DNA of 30,409 nucleotides from Bordetella parapertussis (GTDB lineage Bacteria > Pseudomonadota > Gammaproteobacteria > Burkholderiales > Burkholderiaceae_B), in contig CAMDNZ010000039.1 of NCBI GenBank assembly GCA_945903445.1, positions 1 to 30,409 on the forward strand, given 5' to 3'. Positions 22,582 through 30,228 of this stretch are shown piece by piece; position 1 is the first letter of the stretch, and each line of letters opens with the position of its first letter. Position numbers and translations under genes: made by a program. Below the pieces are notes generated by a model. The model had not been told where the DNA came from and searched no databases. It was given only the letters and a program-made list of their open reading frames with translations.

Positions 22582-22710
22582 ATGGCTGAACGTAAACGCG
22601 TGCGCCGCAACACCCTGGAACGCCGTTGCCTGGGCAAGTCGTTTAAGCGCTTGTTCATCAACGCGCCCAAGGGCGTGTTCAAGATGCTGGAAAAGATCAA
22701 GCGCGTGTAA
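22582..22710 (+). CDS. Small basic 42-residue protein
   Basis: 42 residues, very rich in Arg and Lys (starts MAERKRVRRNTLERR, ends MLEKIKRV). A hydrophobic/aromatic core SFKRLFINAPKGVFKML could form an amphipathic helix. TGGAGA lies a few bases before the ATG, a candidate promoter lies upstream and a strong intrinsic terminator lies about 55 bases after the stop, so this looks like a complete one-gene unit. The frame is open further upstream to 22519, but without a binding site. The family is not recognised. High basicity suggests nucleic-acid, ribosome or membrane binding. There is no sign of a leader peptide for an adjacent gene. Confidence 0.65.
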   Translation: MAERKRVRRNTLERRCLGKSFKRLFINAPKGVFKMLEKIKRV

Positions 22711-22765
22711 ACGCCTTGTTCCTTGTCTGTCGCGTGCCTTGGCCGCCTCGGACAAGCCGCCCTGC

Positions 22766-22800
22766 AAACCACCCGCCTCGATGGCGGGTGGTTTGTTTTG
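22766..22800 (+). terminator. Intrinsic terminator after the small basic gene
   Basis: A perfect 12-base stem (AAACCACCCGCC / GGCGGGTGGTTT) with a 5-base loop TCGAT is followed by TTTGTTTTG on the plus strand. The AAACC start of the stem gives a partial T tract on the minus strand too, but the leftward LysR gene ends about 100 bases away. Confidence 0.9.
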
Positions 22801-22895
22801 GGGCCTGGTTTTAGAGACTACTTTTTGGCGACCGCTTTTAGCGAACGTCTGGTTTAAGGCCTTGTTTCAAGCGATTCGCGTTAGCTCGAGGATCG

Positions 22896-23810
22896 TCAGT
22901 CCGAGGGGCGATCCGTCAGCACGCCTTCGATATACGTCATGAACGCGCGGGTGCGCGCTGGAAGCACCGAAGACGGAAACACGGCGAATACGGGTAAAGG
23001 GGCCAGCCGCCATTGCGGCAGCACTTGAACCAGCCCCAATCGCCGGGTGTGATCGGCCATGCCAGGGAACTGAGGCAGACGAACCACGCCTTGCCGCTTC
23101 GAGGCGAGTACGGCGGCGGCGCTCACATTGTTCACGCTGAGCCGCCCATGGACCGGTACGCGTACATGGCGATTATCGGGGCCGTACAGATCCCAGAACG
23201 AATCGGAATCGCTGCTGGTCGTGCGAATGCAGTCCAGCGGTTGCAGATCGTGGGGTTGCCTGGGTACACCCTGCTGGTTCAGATAATCGGCAGACGCATA
23301 AAGCAGCGTGGGCACCGACGCCAGCTCACGGACCGACATGCCGACCGGGTTGCCCGAGGACACCAGGCGAAGCATCACGTCGAAGCAGCCGCTGGCGGGG
23401 TCCGGCCGCTTCAGCGCCAGGTCGAACTCGCAGTGGATGCCTGGATAGGCCCGCATGAAGGCTTCGATAGTGTGAGGCAGCAGCAGCACCGCCAGACTAT
23501 GGGTGATGGCCACCCGCAATACGCCGGTCGGCGGGGGCGCCGAGTCGCTCAGGTCTTCGTGCGCCACGCGGGCGGCGTCTACCAGCTTGCGACACCGTTC
23601 GTAGTAGGCGAGACCAGCCTCGGTGAGGCCCAGGCGGCGGGTACTGCGATTGATCAGCGGCAGACCGATGGCGCGTTCCAGATCGCCGATTCTGCGCGAT
23701 AAGGTCGATACCGGCAGTTCCAGCGCGCGCGCGGCCAGCGTATAGCTCTTGCGCCGGGCGACTTCCACGAAAAGGGGAATGTCGTTCAGGTTGACGGCGG
23801 GGGTATCCAT
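22896..23810 (-). CDS. LysR-family transcriptional regulator
   Basis: 304 residues. The N-terminal winged helix-turn-helix (FVEVARRKSYTLAARALELPVSTLSRRIGDLERAIGLPLI, about residues 13-52) is followed by NRSTRRLGLTEAGLAYYERC and a periplasmic-binding-like effector domain (GVLRVAITHSLAVLLLP). AGGAG lies seven bases before the ATG. LysR proteins usually control a divergent neighbour; here that is the glycosyltransferase gene 55 bases away, which would be an unusual target, so the real target may be elsewhere. The SxSRRIGDLE motif and CrgA/AaeR-like look fit the large LysR group of Burkholderiales. Effector unknown. Confidence 0.92.
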   Translation of the reverse strand: MDTPAVNLNDIPLFVEVARRKSYTLAARALELPVSTLSRRIGDLERAIGLPLINRSTRRLGLTEAGLAYYERCRKLVDAARVAHEDLSDSAPPPTGVLRVAITHSLAVLLLPHTIEAFMRAYPGIHCEFDLALKRPDPASGCFDVMLRLVSSGNPVGMSVRELASVPTLLYASADYLNQQGVPRQPHDLQPLDCIRTTSSDSDSFWDLYGPDNRHVRVPVHGRLSVNNVSAAAVLASKRQGVVRLPQFPGMADHTRRLGLVQVLPQWRLAPLPVFAVFPSSVLPARTRAFMTYIEGVLTDRPSD

Positions 23811-23849
23811 GGCGGGGCTCCTCTGCTGCGCATTCTAGCGCCGCCTCGC

Positions 23850-23855
23850 TATACT
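23850..23855 (+). promoter_or_regulatory. -10-like TATACT close to the glycosyltransferase start
   Basis: TATACT ends 10 bases before the ATG at 23866, so a transcript from it would have almost no 5' leader. The upstream -35 region is poor (TGCGCA). Confidence 0.35.
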
Positions 23856-23865
23856 GGGCCGCATC

Positions 23866-24795
23866 ATGACGCCCACTTTCACGATACTCACGTGTACGTA
23901 CAACCGGCCCGAGATGTTGGGCAGGGTGTTCGCATCCTTGCAAGCCCAGCGCTGGCACGATATTGAGTGGTTGGTGGTTGACGACGGTTCGGCCGAGGCG
24001 AGGGCGGTCGAGCAGGCTCTGGCCACCTGTGCCGCAGCCGCGGATTTCCCGGTACGTGGGGTGCGTCAGCCGAACGGCCATAAGAAATCGGCGGTGAATC
24101 GGGGGGTGCGCGAGGCGCGCGGTGCGTTACTGATCGTGCTGGATGACGACGACGAACTCGCGCCCGATACGCTGCATCGGCTGTACGATGCCTGGTTGTC
24201 GATTCCGCCCGAGCGCCGCGACCGTTTCGTAGGCGTGACGGGCCTGTGCGCCCGGCCTGATGGGGCCGTGGTGGGCGATCGTTATCCGCGCGATGTGCTG
24301 GATTGCACGGCCACCGATATGCATTTCAAATGGCGTGTCGGGGGAGAGAAATTCGGCTGTCAGCGTACCGATGTCCTGCGCCGCTTTCCCTACCCCGAGG
24401 ACGTTCCCGGTTTCGTGCCGGAAAGCCTGGTATGGTGGGCGATTGCCCGGGCGGGCTATCTCAATCGTTTCGTTAACCAGGTGTTCCGGGTGTATCAACC
24501 TACCACTGTCTCGCTCAGCACGACGTCCAGGGCGGCCCAGTCTCACGTGGCGGGGCTTTATCTATTGAATTGGCAACTATTACAGGCCGAATGGCGATAT
24601 GCCAAATATGCGCCGTGGCGATTCGTGGCAGCCGCCTTGCGTCTGACGCGCTATCGGGCCGCTTTGCGACGCAAGGGTCCGGCGCAGGTGCTGACGGCTT
24701 ATCCGCTCACTCATCCGGTTGGACGGGTGCTGGTGAAGCTCTTGTCGCCCCTGGGCTACCTGCTGGTTTGGCGCGATCGGGTAGGTCGGCGCTAA
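23866..24795 (+). CDS. Family 2 glycosyltransferase
   Basis: 309 residues of the GT-A fold. The N-terminus FTILTCTYNRPEMLGRVFASL leads to the nucleotide-binding WLVVDDGSAEAR (DDGS), then HKKSAVNRGVREARGALLIVLDDDDELAPDTL with the DxD metal site within DDDDE, and a probable acceptor-binding region VPGFVPESLVWWAIARAG. No strong membrane helix is seen; a C-terminal LVKLLSPLGYLLVW segment could touch the membrane. Such enzymes transfer a sugar from a nucleotide donor in lipopolysaccharide, capsule or glycoprotein synthesis. No other surface-polysaccharide genes are in the window. There is no clear ribosome binding site, consistent with near-leaderless expression. Confidence 0.9.
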   Translation: MTPTFTILTCTYNRPEMLGRVFASLQAQRWHDIEWLVVDDGSAEARAVEQALATCAAAADFPVRGVRQPNGHKKSAVNRGVREARGALLIVLDDDDELAPDTLHRLYDAWLSIPPERRDRFVGVTGLCARPDGAVVGDRYPRDVLDCTATDMHFKWRVGGEKFGCQRTDVLRRFPYPEDVPGFVPESLVWWAIARAGYLNRFVNQVFRVYQPTTVSLSTTSRAAQSHVAGLYLLNWQLLQAEWRYAKYAPWRFVAAALRLTRYRAALRRKGPAQVLTAYPLTHPVGRVLVKLLSPLGYLLVWRDRVGRR

Positions 24796-24853
24796 GAGTC
24801 GGCCCAATGTTGAGGCGTTTGCTCTGGGACGCGGCCATGCCATATGGCACAAA

Positions 24854-24868
24854 GCACGTAAAACGTGC
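24854..24868. terminator. Small hairpin after the glycosyltransferase gene
   Basis: GCACGT, loop AAA, ACGTGC: a perfect 6-base stem about 60 bases after the glycosyltransferase stop, between convergent genes. It is nested inside a wider pair GGCACA (24847) / TGTGCC (24894). There is no T-run, so termination is uncertain. Confidence 0.35.
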
Positions 24869-24925
24869 GCCCTACTGCACGCGGTCTTAAGCATGTGCCT
24901 TAAAAACCGACACCTGCCGCTGTTT

Positions 24926-25483
24926 TCAGTGGCGATGCGGCGGTGTGGGATGAATGTGAACGGGCGGCTCCAAACCGTCGTCCTCATCGTCGCCGTCGTC
25001 TTCGTCGTCCAGGTCGTTTTCGTTTATGGCTTCTTCGACCATCGAAAACGGCAGCAGGCTGGGCAAATCGTCGGTCCAATCGACCTCGTCGCCACGATCG
25101 TCCAACTTGACGTAGCGAAACCCTTCTTCTTCCGGGTCGCGCAGCTCGATGGCCCACAGAAAGCGACAGTCGTAGACGGTCTCGGCCAAGTCGTCCAGTC
25201 CGCCACGGTTGCCCAGCACGCGAGTGCCTGCTCCGCCCATTTGAACGTGCAGGATGTCGGTGGAATCGACCTCGCCGTCTTCATCGCTGGCGGTTTGGTT
25301 TGCGTCGGCGTCCAATGGCGCACCAAAGACGACCCATTCCCGGCCAGCTTTGTTCACGCCTACCTCCGCCAGCACTGGCTGACCCAGATAGGCACTCAGG
25401 GCGTCTGCCGTGGTGGCCAACGTGCTTAGTTCGTCGGCAGAAAACGCGTCGATAGGGACGGGGAAATCGGAGTCAGCGGACAT
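24926..25483 (-). CDS. Hypothetical acidic protein with His-rich tail
   Basis: 185 residues from the preferred ATG at 25483 (MSADSDFPVPID). The frame continues upstream to 25609 with further ATG codons (25534), and no start has a convincing ribosome binding site. The body has FSADELSTLATTADALSAYLGQPVLAEVGVN, WVVFGAPLD, and FRYVKLDDRGDEVDWTDDLPSLLPFSMVEEAI, soluble with no signal. The last 30 or so residues are an Asp/Glu run (DLDDEDDGDDEDDG) followed by PPVHIHPTPPHRH. The family looks like a conserved Burkholderiales hypothetical protein, but I do not recognise it. It is divergent from ettA. The acidic stretch and His-Pro tail could bind metal or basic partners, which is inference. Confidence 0.75.
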   Translation of the reverse strand: MSADSDFPVPIDAFSADELSTLATTADALSAYLGQPVLAEVGVNKAGREWVVFGAPLDADANQTASDEDGEVDSTDILHVQMGGAGTRVLGNRGGLDDLAETVYDCRFLWAIELRDPEEEGFRYVKLDDRGDEVDWTDDLPSLLPFSMVEEAINENDLDDEDDGDDEDDGLEPPVHIHPTPPHRH

Positions 25484-25611
25484 AGTGATGGCGCGATGTA
25501 TATCGGCGCAGAAGTAATGAATGACAGTCGCCATTTTACGCACGGCTTCGCCGCCGCCTACAATGACATGCTTTAGTCGTTTACTCGCTCCCCAATTACT
25601 GACCTGCACCT

Positions 25612-27285
25612 ATGGCCCAATACGTCTACTCCATGCATCGCGTCGGCAAGATCGTGCCGCCCAAACGGCAGATTCTGCGCGACATTTCGCTGTCGTTCTT
25701 TCCGGGCGCCAAGATTGGCGTGCTGGGTTTGAACGGTTCGGGCAAATCTACGCTTCTGAAGATCATGGCGGGTGTCGATCGCGAGATCGAAGGCGAGGCC
25801 GCGCCGATGCCTGGCATCAAGATCGGTTATCTGCCCCAGGAACCCGAACTCGATCCGACGCACACTGTGCGCGAGTCGGTCGAGGCTGGCTTGGGCGAGG
25901 TGTTCGAGGCCCGCAAGCGCTTGGACGAGGTGTATGCCTTGTATGCCGAGCCTGATGCCGATTTCGATGCGCTGGCCGCCGAGCAGGCTCAATTGGAGGC
26001 CGTGATCGAGGCCGCTGCGACCAGCGGTTCGGACGACATTGCCCAGCAGATGGACATCGCCGCCGATGCGCTGCGCCTGCCGCCTTGGGATGCCACGATC
26101 GACAAGCTGTCGGGTGGCGAAAAGCGCCGGGTCGCCTTGTGCCGCCTGTTGCTGTCCAAGCCGGACATGCTCCTGCTGGATGAACCCACCAACCACTTGG
26201 ATGCCGAAAGCGTCGAATGGCTGGAACAGTTCCTGCACAAATTCCCCGGCACGGTCGTTGGCGTGACCCACGATCGTTACTTCCTGGACAACGCCGCCGA
26301 GTGGATTCTCGAATTGGATCGCGGTCATGGCATCCCATGGAAGGGCAATTACAGTTCGTGGCTGGAACAGAAAGACGACCGGCTGAAGCAAGAAGAAGCC
26401 ACTGAATCGGCACGTCAAAAAACCATCAAGAAAGAGCTCGAGTGGGTCCGTCAGAATCCGAAGGGTCGGCAGGCCAAGGCCAAGGCCCGTTTGGCGCGCT
26501 TCGAAGAGATGTCTTCGCACGAATACCAGAAGCGCAACGAAACTCAGGAAATTTTCATTCCCGTGGGCGAGCGCCTGGGCAATGAAGTGATTGAGTTCAA
26601 GAATGTCCGCAAAGCCTACGGCGATCGCTTGCTGATCGACGACTTGAGCTTTAAGGTGCCGGCAGGCGCTATCGTCGGCATCATTGGCCCTAACGGTGCT
26701 GGTAAATCGACGCTGTTCCGTATGCTGGCCGGGCGTGAGCAACCGGATAGCGGCGAAGTCGCGTTGGGCAAAACGGTGCGTCTTGCGTATGTCGATCAGT
26801 CGCGCGATTCGTTGGAAGACGGTAAGACTGTGTTCGACGCGGTGGCCGACGGTGCCGACGTGCTGACTGTGGGCAAGTTCGAAATGGGTTCGCGTGCCTA
26901 TCTGGGGCGCTTCAATTTCAAGGGTAGCGATCAGAACAAGCAGGTCGGCTTACTCTCGGGCGGTGAGCGTGGGCGTTTGCACTTGGCCAAAACCCTGATC
27001 GCGGGTGGCAATGTATTGCTGCTGGACGAACCGTCCAACGATTTGGACGTCGAAACCTTGCGGGCTTTGGAAGATGCTTTGCTGGAATTTCCCGGCAGCG
27101 TCATGGTCATCAGCCACGATCGCTGGTTTCTCGACCGTATCGCCACGCATATCCTGGCGTTCGAGGGCGATTCGCAGGCGGTGTTCTTCGACGGCAACTA
27201 TCAGGAATACGAAGCCGACAAGAAGCGTCGCCTGGGTGAAGAGGGTGCCAAGCCGCGCCGTTTGCGTTATAAGCCGCTGAAGTAA
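25612..27285 (+). CDS. ettA: Energy-dependent translational throttle protein EttA (ABC-F)
   Basis: 557 residues, nearly collinear with E. coli EttA (555). The first ABC domain has Walker A GLNGSGKSTLLKIMAG, signature LSGGEKRRVALCRLL and LLLDEPTNHLDAESV. The arm and P-site tRNA-interaction linker follows (ELEWVRQNPKGRQAKAKARL). The second ABC domain has GPNGAGKSTLFRMLAG, LSGGERGRLHLAK and LLLDEPSNDLDVETL. EttA binds the ribosomal E site and gates the first elongation step by ATP/ADP ratio. In the second Walker B loop the usual Thr is Ser. No strong ribosome binding site precedes the ATG, and an intrinsic terminator follows the gene, so it is probably transcribed alone. Confidence 0.97.
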   Translation: MAQYVYSMHRVGKIVPPKRQILRDISLSFFPGAKIGVLGLNGSGKSTLLKIMAGVDREIEGEAAPMPGIKIGYLPQEPELDPTHTVRESVEAGLGEVFEARKRLDEVYALYAEPDADFDALAAEQAQLEAVIEAAATSGSDDIAQQMDIAADALRLPPWDATIDKLSGGEKRRVALCRLLLSKPDMLLLDEPTNHLDAESVEWLEQFLHKFPGTVVGVTHDRYFLDNAAEWILELDRGHGIPWKGNYSSWLEQKDDRLKQEEATESARQKTIKKELEWVRQNPKGRQAKAKARLARFEEMSSHEYQKRNETQEIFIPVGERLGNEVIEFKNVRKAYGDRLLIDDLSFKVPAGAIVGIIGPNGAGKSTLFRMLAGREQPDSGEVALGKTVRLAYVDQSRDSLEDGKTVFDAVADGADVLTVGKFEMGSRAYLGRFNFKGSDQNKQVGLLSGGERGRLHLAKTLIAGGNVLLLDEPSNDLDVETLRALEDALLEFPGSVMVISHDRWFLDRIATHILAFEGDSQAVFFDGNYQEYEADKKRRLGEEGAKPRRLRYKPLK

Positions 27286-27305
27286 ATTTTTTTGGCCGCC
27301 TATGG

Positions 27306-27338
27306 CCCCCGATCGTTATGGCGAAAGGGGGTTTTTTT
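27306..27338 (+). terminator. Intrinsic terminator after ettA
   Basis: CCCCC (27306-27310) pairs with GGGGG (27327-27331), extended inward by TCG/CGA across a GA/AA mismatch, and is followed by seven T residues. Correct position, 20 bases after the stop. Confidence 0.8.
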
Positions 27339-27646
27339 GCGCCGGCGTGTGTCAAATGGCTCAACTGTTGTCCAAATGCCCCGCTCATTTCGCGCGATAG
27401 GTTACATCTGGTCAGTTGGTCGGGGCTGCCAGCAACATCTGCGGGGGACTTTCAGGGCAATCCATACCCATTGACACAGAAAATGGGCAAACCTCACAGC
27501 TGAAGGCGGCACTTTTTGCGACTCTAAGTGTTCATATCTGTGATATCGCCGGGGCCCGACACAAACTTGCGTCAGGCCGGGCATTGAAAATGCTCAGGGG
27601 GGCATGACGATGCCAGCGGCTTGGCTGACAATATAGGAGTCGATCC
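27339..27646. other. Intergenic region upstream of the osmB-like gene
   Basis: About 300 bases without a supported gene. A TTGACA at 27471-27476 is a good -35, but 17 bases later there is only TCACAG. A second weak pair is TTGCGA near 27517 with TGTGAT 17 bases on. A GC-rich imperfect hairpin (GGCCCGAC / GTCAGGCC) lies around 27553-27580 and a short one (GGCAT / ATGCC) near 27601. Stress-regulated promoter elements are plausible but not proven by sequence. Confidence 0.45.
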
Positions 27647-27874
27647 ATGATTACGAAACGAGTGACTAAGGTTTTTGCGGTGGCTCTGCTGGCAGTGTCG
27701 GCAGCCGGATGCTCGACCTGGGATAGCATGAGTTCGCGCCAAAAGGGCGCCGTTGGCGGTGCTGGTCTGGGCGGTGTGGCCGGTGCGGTCATTACCGATG
27801 GCGGCATCCTTGGCACCGTGGGTGGCGCTGCCATTGGCGGTGTGATCGGCGATCAAATCGGCAAGCGCCGATAA
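27647..27874 (+). CDS. osmB: OsmB-like glycine-zipper outer-membrane lipoprotein
   Basis: 75 residues. The signal peptide (KVFAVALLAVSAAGC) ends in a lipobox-like SAAGC with Cys22 as the lipidated residue. The mature part is a glycine zipper (GAVGGAGLGGVAG, then GGILGTVGGAAIGGVIGDQIG) ending KRR. E. coli OsmB has the same plan and near-identical core (TDG-LGT-GGAA-GGVIG). OsmB is an osmotically and stationary-phase induced lipoprotein of unclear function. A strong AGGAG lies seven bases before the ATG. It is monocistronic by position: a hairpin and a strong bidirectional terminator follow. Confidence 0.9.
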   Translation: MITKRVTKVFAVALLAVSAAGCSTWDSMSSRQKGAVGGAGLGGVAGAVITDGGILGTVGGAAIGGVIGDQIGKRR

Positions 27875-27877
27875 GCG

Positions 27878-27907
27878 GCTTGGCGCGGCCGGCAGGCTGC
27901 GCCAAGC
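27878..27907. repeat. GC-rich hairpin just after osmB
   Basis: GCTTGGCGC and GCGCCAAGC form a perfect 9-base stem with a 12-base loop, starting three bases after the osmB stop. There is no T-run; a messenger-stabilising 3' structure is possible. Confidence 0.5.
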
Positions 27908-27966
27908 GCACGAGCAGGCTGCGAAAATCAGCCCACCCGGGTGGGACGTGCCGAGTGACCACGTTT

Positions 27967-28026
27967 CATTCAAAACGAAACGCCTCTCTTGCATACGATG
28001 CACAAGAGAGGCGTTTTGTTTGAATG
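27967..28026. terminator. Long bidirectional terminator between osmB and minE
   Basis: Two arms of about 24-25 bases (27967-27991 and 28003-28026) are inverted copies with only one or two mismatches or bulges. The inner 14 bases (AAACGCCTCTCTTG / CAAGAGAGGCGTTT) pair perfectly around an 11-base loop. T-rich flanks occur on both strands (GCGTTTTGTTT on plus, CGTTTCGTTTTG on minus). It sits between two convergent units, osmB and minCDE, as expected for a shared terminator. Confidence 0.88.
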
Positions 28027-28126
28027 ACCGTTGAAAAACCAACTTGGCCGCCCGATCTGTAGCGCCACTGCCCGGCAACGAGCGATGGCACCACAATTCT
28101 AAACGAGTGGCAGCGCTCCGAGTCCC

Positions 28127-28408
28127 TCAGGCTTTGGCCACCGGCGCGTTATCGGCGGTCTTAGGCGGAATTTCGATTTTGATGTCCAGGACTTCCAGCG
28201 TGTCCTGGCGCTCCAGGTTCACCTTGACGTCGTCGAGGTTAATCTTGACGTATTTGGAGATCACGGCCAGTAGCTCTTGCTGCAACTGAGGCAGAAAATC
28301 GGGCGAATCGTTGCCGCCCCGTTCACGCGCCAGAATGATTTGCAGGCGTTCCTTGGCAACGTTGGCCGTGTTTTTCTTCTGGCCCATCAGGAAGGACAGA
28401 AAAGACAT
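28127..28408 (-). CDS. minE: Cell-division topological specificity factor MinE
   Basis: 93 residues. The N-terminal membrane-binding and MinD-contacting region (MSFLSFLMGQKKNTANVAKERLQIILARER) is followed by the dimerising topological domain (DFLPQLQQELLAVISKYVKINLDDVKVNLERQ, LEVLDIKIEIP). MinE stimulates the MinD ATPase and drives pole-to-pole oscillation so that MinC blocks FtsZ rings away from midcell. The ATG at 28408 begins one base after the minD stop (GGGAAG upstream), so it is coupled to minD. The frame is open further upstream within minD, but the family start is clear. Last gene of the minCDE operon, followed by the bidirectional terminator. Confidence 0.97.
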   Translation of the reverse strand: MSFLSFLMGQKKNTANVAKERLQIILARERGGNDSPDFLPQLQQELLAVISKYVKINLDDVKVNLERQDTLEVLDIKIEIPPKTADNAPVAKA

Positions 28409-28409
28409 A

Positions 28410-29225
28410 TCACTTCCCTCCGAAGATGCGCTTGAGAAAGCTAGGCTTTTGGTAGTCGGTGAAACGCAGGGGTTTCTCTTCGCCCAAGTAGCGCGCCACA
28501 ACGTCCTTGTAGGCTTCGGACACGTCCGAGCCATCTAGATGAATAGCGGGCAAGCCCTGGTTCGAGGCTTGCAGCACCGACTCCGATTCGGGAATCACAC
28601 CGATCATCTTGATGCGCAAGATGTCTTCGATGTCCGACAGCGACAGCATTTCGCCTTCTTCGACACGCTTGGGGTTATAACGGGTGAGCAACAAGAACTC
28701 TTTGACCGGTTCGTCGCCTTGAACGGCGCGGCGCGACTTGGCCGACAGAATGCCCAGGATGCGATCCGAGTCACGTACCGAGGACACTTCCGGGTTGGTC
28801 ACCACCAAGGCGTCGTCGGCGAAGTAAGCGGCCATCAGCGCGCCCGTTTCGATACCCGCGGGCGAGTCGCACACAATGTACTCGAAACCCATTTCTTTCA
28901 AGTCGTTGATGACCTTCTCGACGCCTTCGAGCGTCAGGGCGTCCTTGTCGCGCGTTTGCGAGGCCGGCAGCACGAACAGGTTCTCGCACTGTTTGTCCTT
29001 GATCAAAGCCTGGTTCAGAGTGGCTTCACCCTGAATGACGTTGACGAAGTCATACACCACGCGGCGTTCGCAGCCCATGATGAGGTCGAGATTGCGCAGG
29101 CCGACGTCGAAGTCGATGACCGCCGTTTTGTGGCCGCGAAGCGCCAGGCCCGAAGAGAAGCTTGCGCTGGTGGTAGTTTTGCCCACCCCGCCTTTGCCGG
29201 ATGTCACCACAACGATGCGTGTCAT
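28410..29225 (-). CDS. minD: Septum-site determining ATPase MinD
   Basis: 271 residues of the ParA/MinD deviant Walker family. The signature KGGVGKTT at about residues 11-18 carries both lysines. Further motifs are VIDFDVGLRNLDLIMGCERR, YIVCDSPAGIETGAL (switch II) and VVTNPEVSSVRDSDR. The C-terminal amphipathic membrane-targeting helix is FLKRIFGGK. MinD binds the inner membrane as an ATP dimer, recruits MinC, and is released by MinE. It lies between minC and minE in the standard order, about 90 bases after minC. Spacing between AAGG and the ATG is on the long side. Confidence 0.98.
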   Translation of the reverse strand: MTRIVVVTSGKGGVGKTTTSASFSSGLALRGHKTAVIDFDVGLRNLDLIMGCERRVVYDFVNVIQGEATLNQALIKDKQCENLFVLPASQTRDKDALTLEGVEKVINDLKEMGFEYIVCDSPAGIETGALMAAYFADDALVVTNPEVSSVRDSDRILGILSAKSRRAVQGDEPVKEFLLLTRYNPKRVEEGEMLSLSDIEDILRIKMIGVIPESESVLQASNQGLPAIHLDGSDVSEAYKDVVARYLGEEKPLRFTDYQKPSFLKRIFGGK

Positions 29226-29316
29226 GAGGTCAGAACCTTTTCTTGCGATTGAGATGTCAGGAATTAATCGGGACTAATCGTAAAGCAAAATGCCATGACG
29301 ATACTTTTTCCATTTG

Positions 29317-30228
29317 TCAGGGCTTCAGGCTTTCGACCCGTAGTGTGTCGCCTTCGAGCCGTACCAGTGTCGGTCGGTTACGCAACTGCGGATCCAGACG
29401 CGACTCGACCACCCGGTACACACCGGCGATGGCCAGCAATTCGGCGTCGAGTTCGGTGGTGAAAATGCGTGCTGCGGTGTCGCCGCGCGCCCCCGCCATG
29501 GCTTTGCCGCGCAAGGGGCCGTAGACGTGGATGTTGCCGTCGGCGATCACTTCGGCCCCTTGGCTGACCATGCCGATGACGATCAGGTCGGTATGACGCG
29601 CATACACTCGCTGGCCGCTACGCAGCGGCTTGGTGATGACCAGGGCCGACGACGACTGCGGCGCGCGAGCGGTTGGCGGGTTGGCATCCTGGCTGGGTCG
29701 GGCGGCGCGTTGCAATGCAGGCGAATCGTTCTCGGCGGCGGGAGGCTGTGTCGCCTCACCGGCTGCGCTGTCTGCCTGCCCGGTTTGAGGGGGCGTATCA
29801 ACACTATCGGTCGTATCGGTGACCGTGCCGGTAGCGATGCCCGTTGCGGCCTGAGTCGGCAGCGGGGCATCTAATGCTTCGGTGGTCACGGCCGCATTAT
29901 TTTGCGAGGGCCGCGCCGGGGGGGTAGAGAGTTCGACGGTGGCCAGGCCCGCTGCCTGCGCGCCTTCGGCATTGCTCGGATGCGTGATCGCGCCGATGAC
30001 GGGTAAATTCTTAGTCCGCAATGCGCTCACCAATGCCGGCCAGTCGAGCACAGCATCTACGCGCGAGGCGTCGATGACCACGGGTTCGTTTTCGAACAAG
30101 CTGCCCGCGTCAGACATGCGCTTATCCAGCGCAGCGGTCAAGGCAGCCAGGTCGGCTTGGTGCAACACCACGCGCACGGCATATAGCGTGGCGCTTTTGA
30201 AATCGAGGGCTAAAGAGTCTGTGGTCAT
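29317..30228 (-). CDS. minC: Septum-site determining protein MinC
   Basis: 303 residues, longer than E. coli MinC (231). The N-terminal FtsZ-inhibiting domain (LDFKSATLYAVRVVLHQADLAALTAAL, VVIDASRVDAVLDWPALV) and the C-terminal beta-helix that binds MinD (VITKPLRSGQRVYARHTDLIVIG, ADGNIHVYGPLRGKAMAGARGD) are both clear. They are joined by a linker of about 95 residues rich in Ala, Pro, Thr and Gln (about 103-200). The final strand SRLDPQLRNRPTLVRLEGDTL is typical. First gene of the minCDE operon. No good ribosome binding site is visible before the ATG. The long linker is a lineage feature common in betaproteobacteria. Confidence 0.97.
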   Translation of the reverse strand: MTTDSLALDFKSATLYAVRVVLHQADLAALTAALDKRMSDAGSLFENEPVVIDASRVDAVLDWPALVSALRTKNLPVIGAITHPSNAEGAQAAGLATVELSTPPARPSQNNAAVTTEALDAPLPTQAATGIATGTVTDTTDSVDTPPQTGQADSAAGEATQPPAAENDSPALQRAARPSQDANPPTARAPQSSSALVITKPLRSGQRVYARHTDLIVIGMVSQGAEVIADGNIHVYGPLRGKAMAGARGDTAARIFTTELDAELLAIAGVYRVVESRLDPQLRNRPTLVRLEGDTLRVESLKP

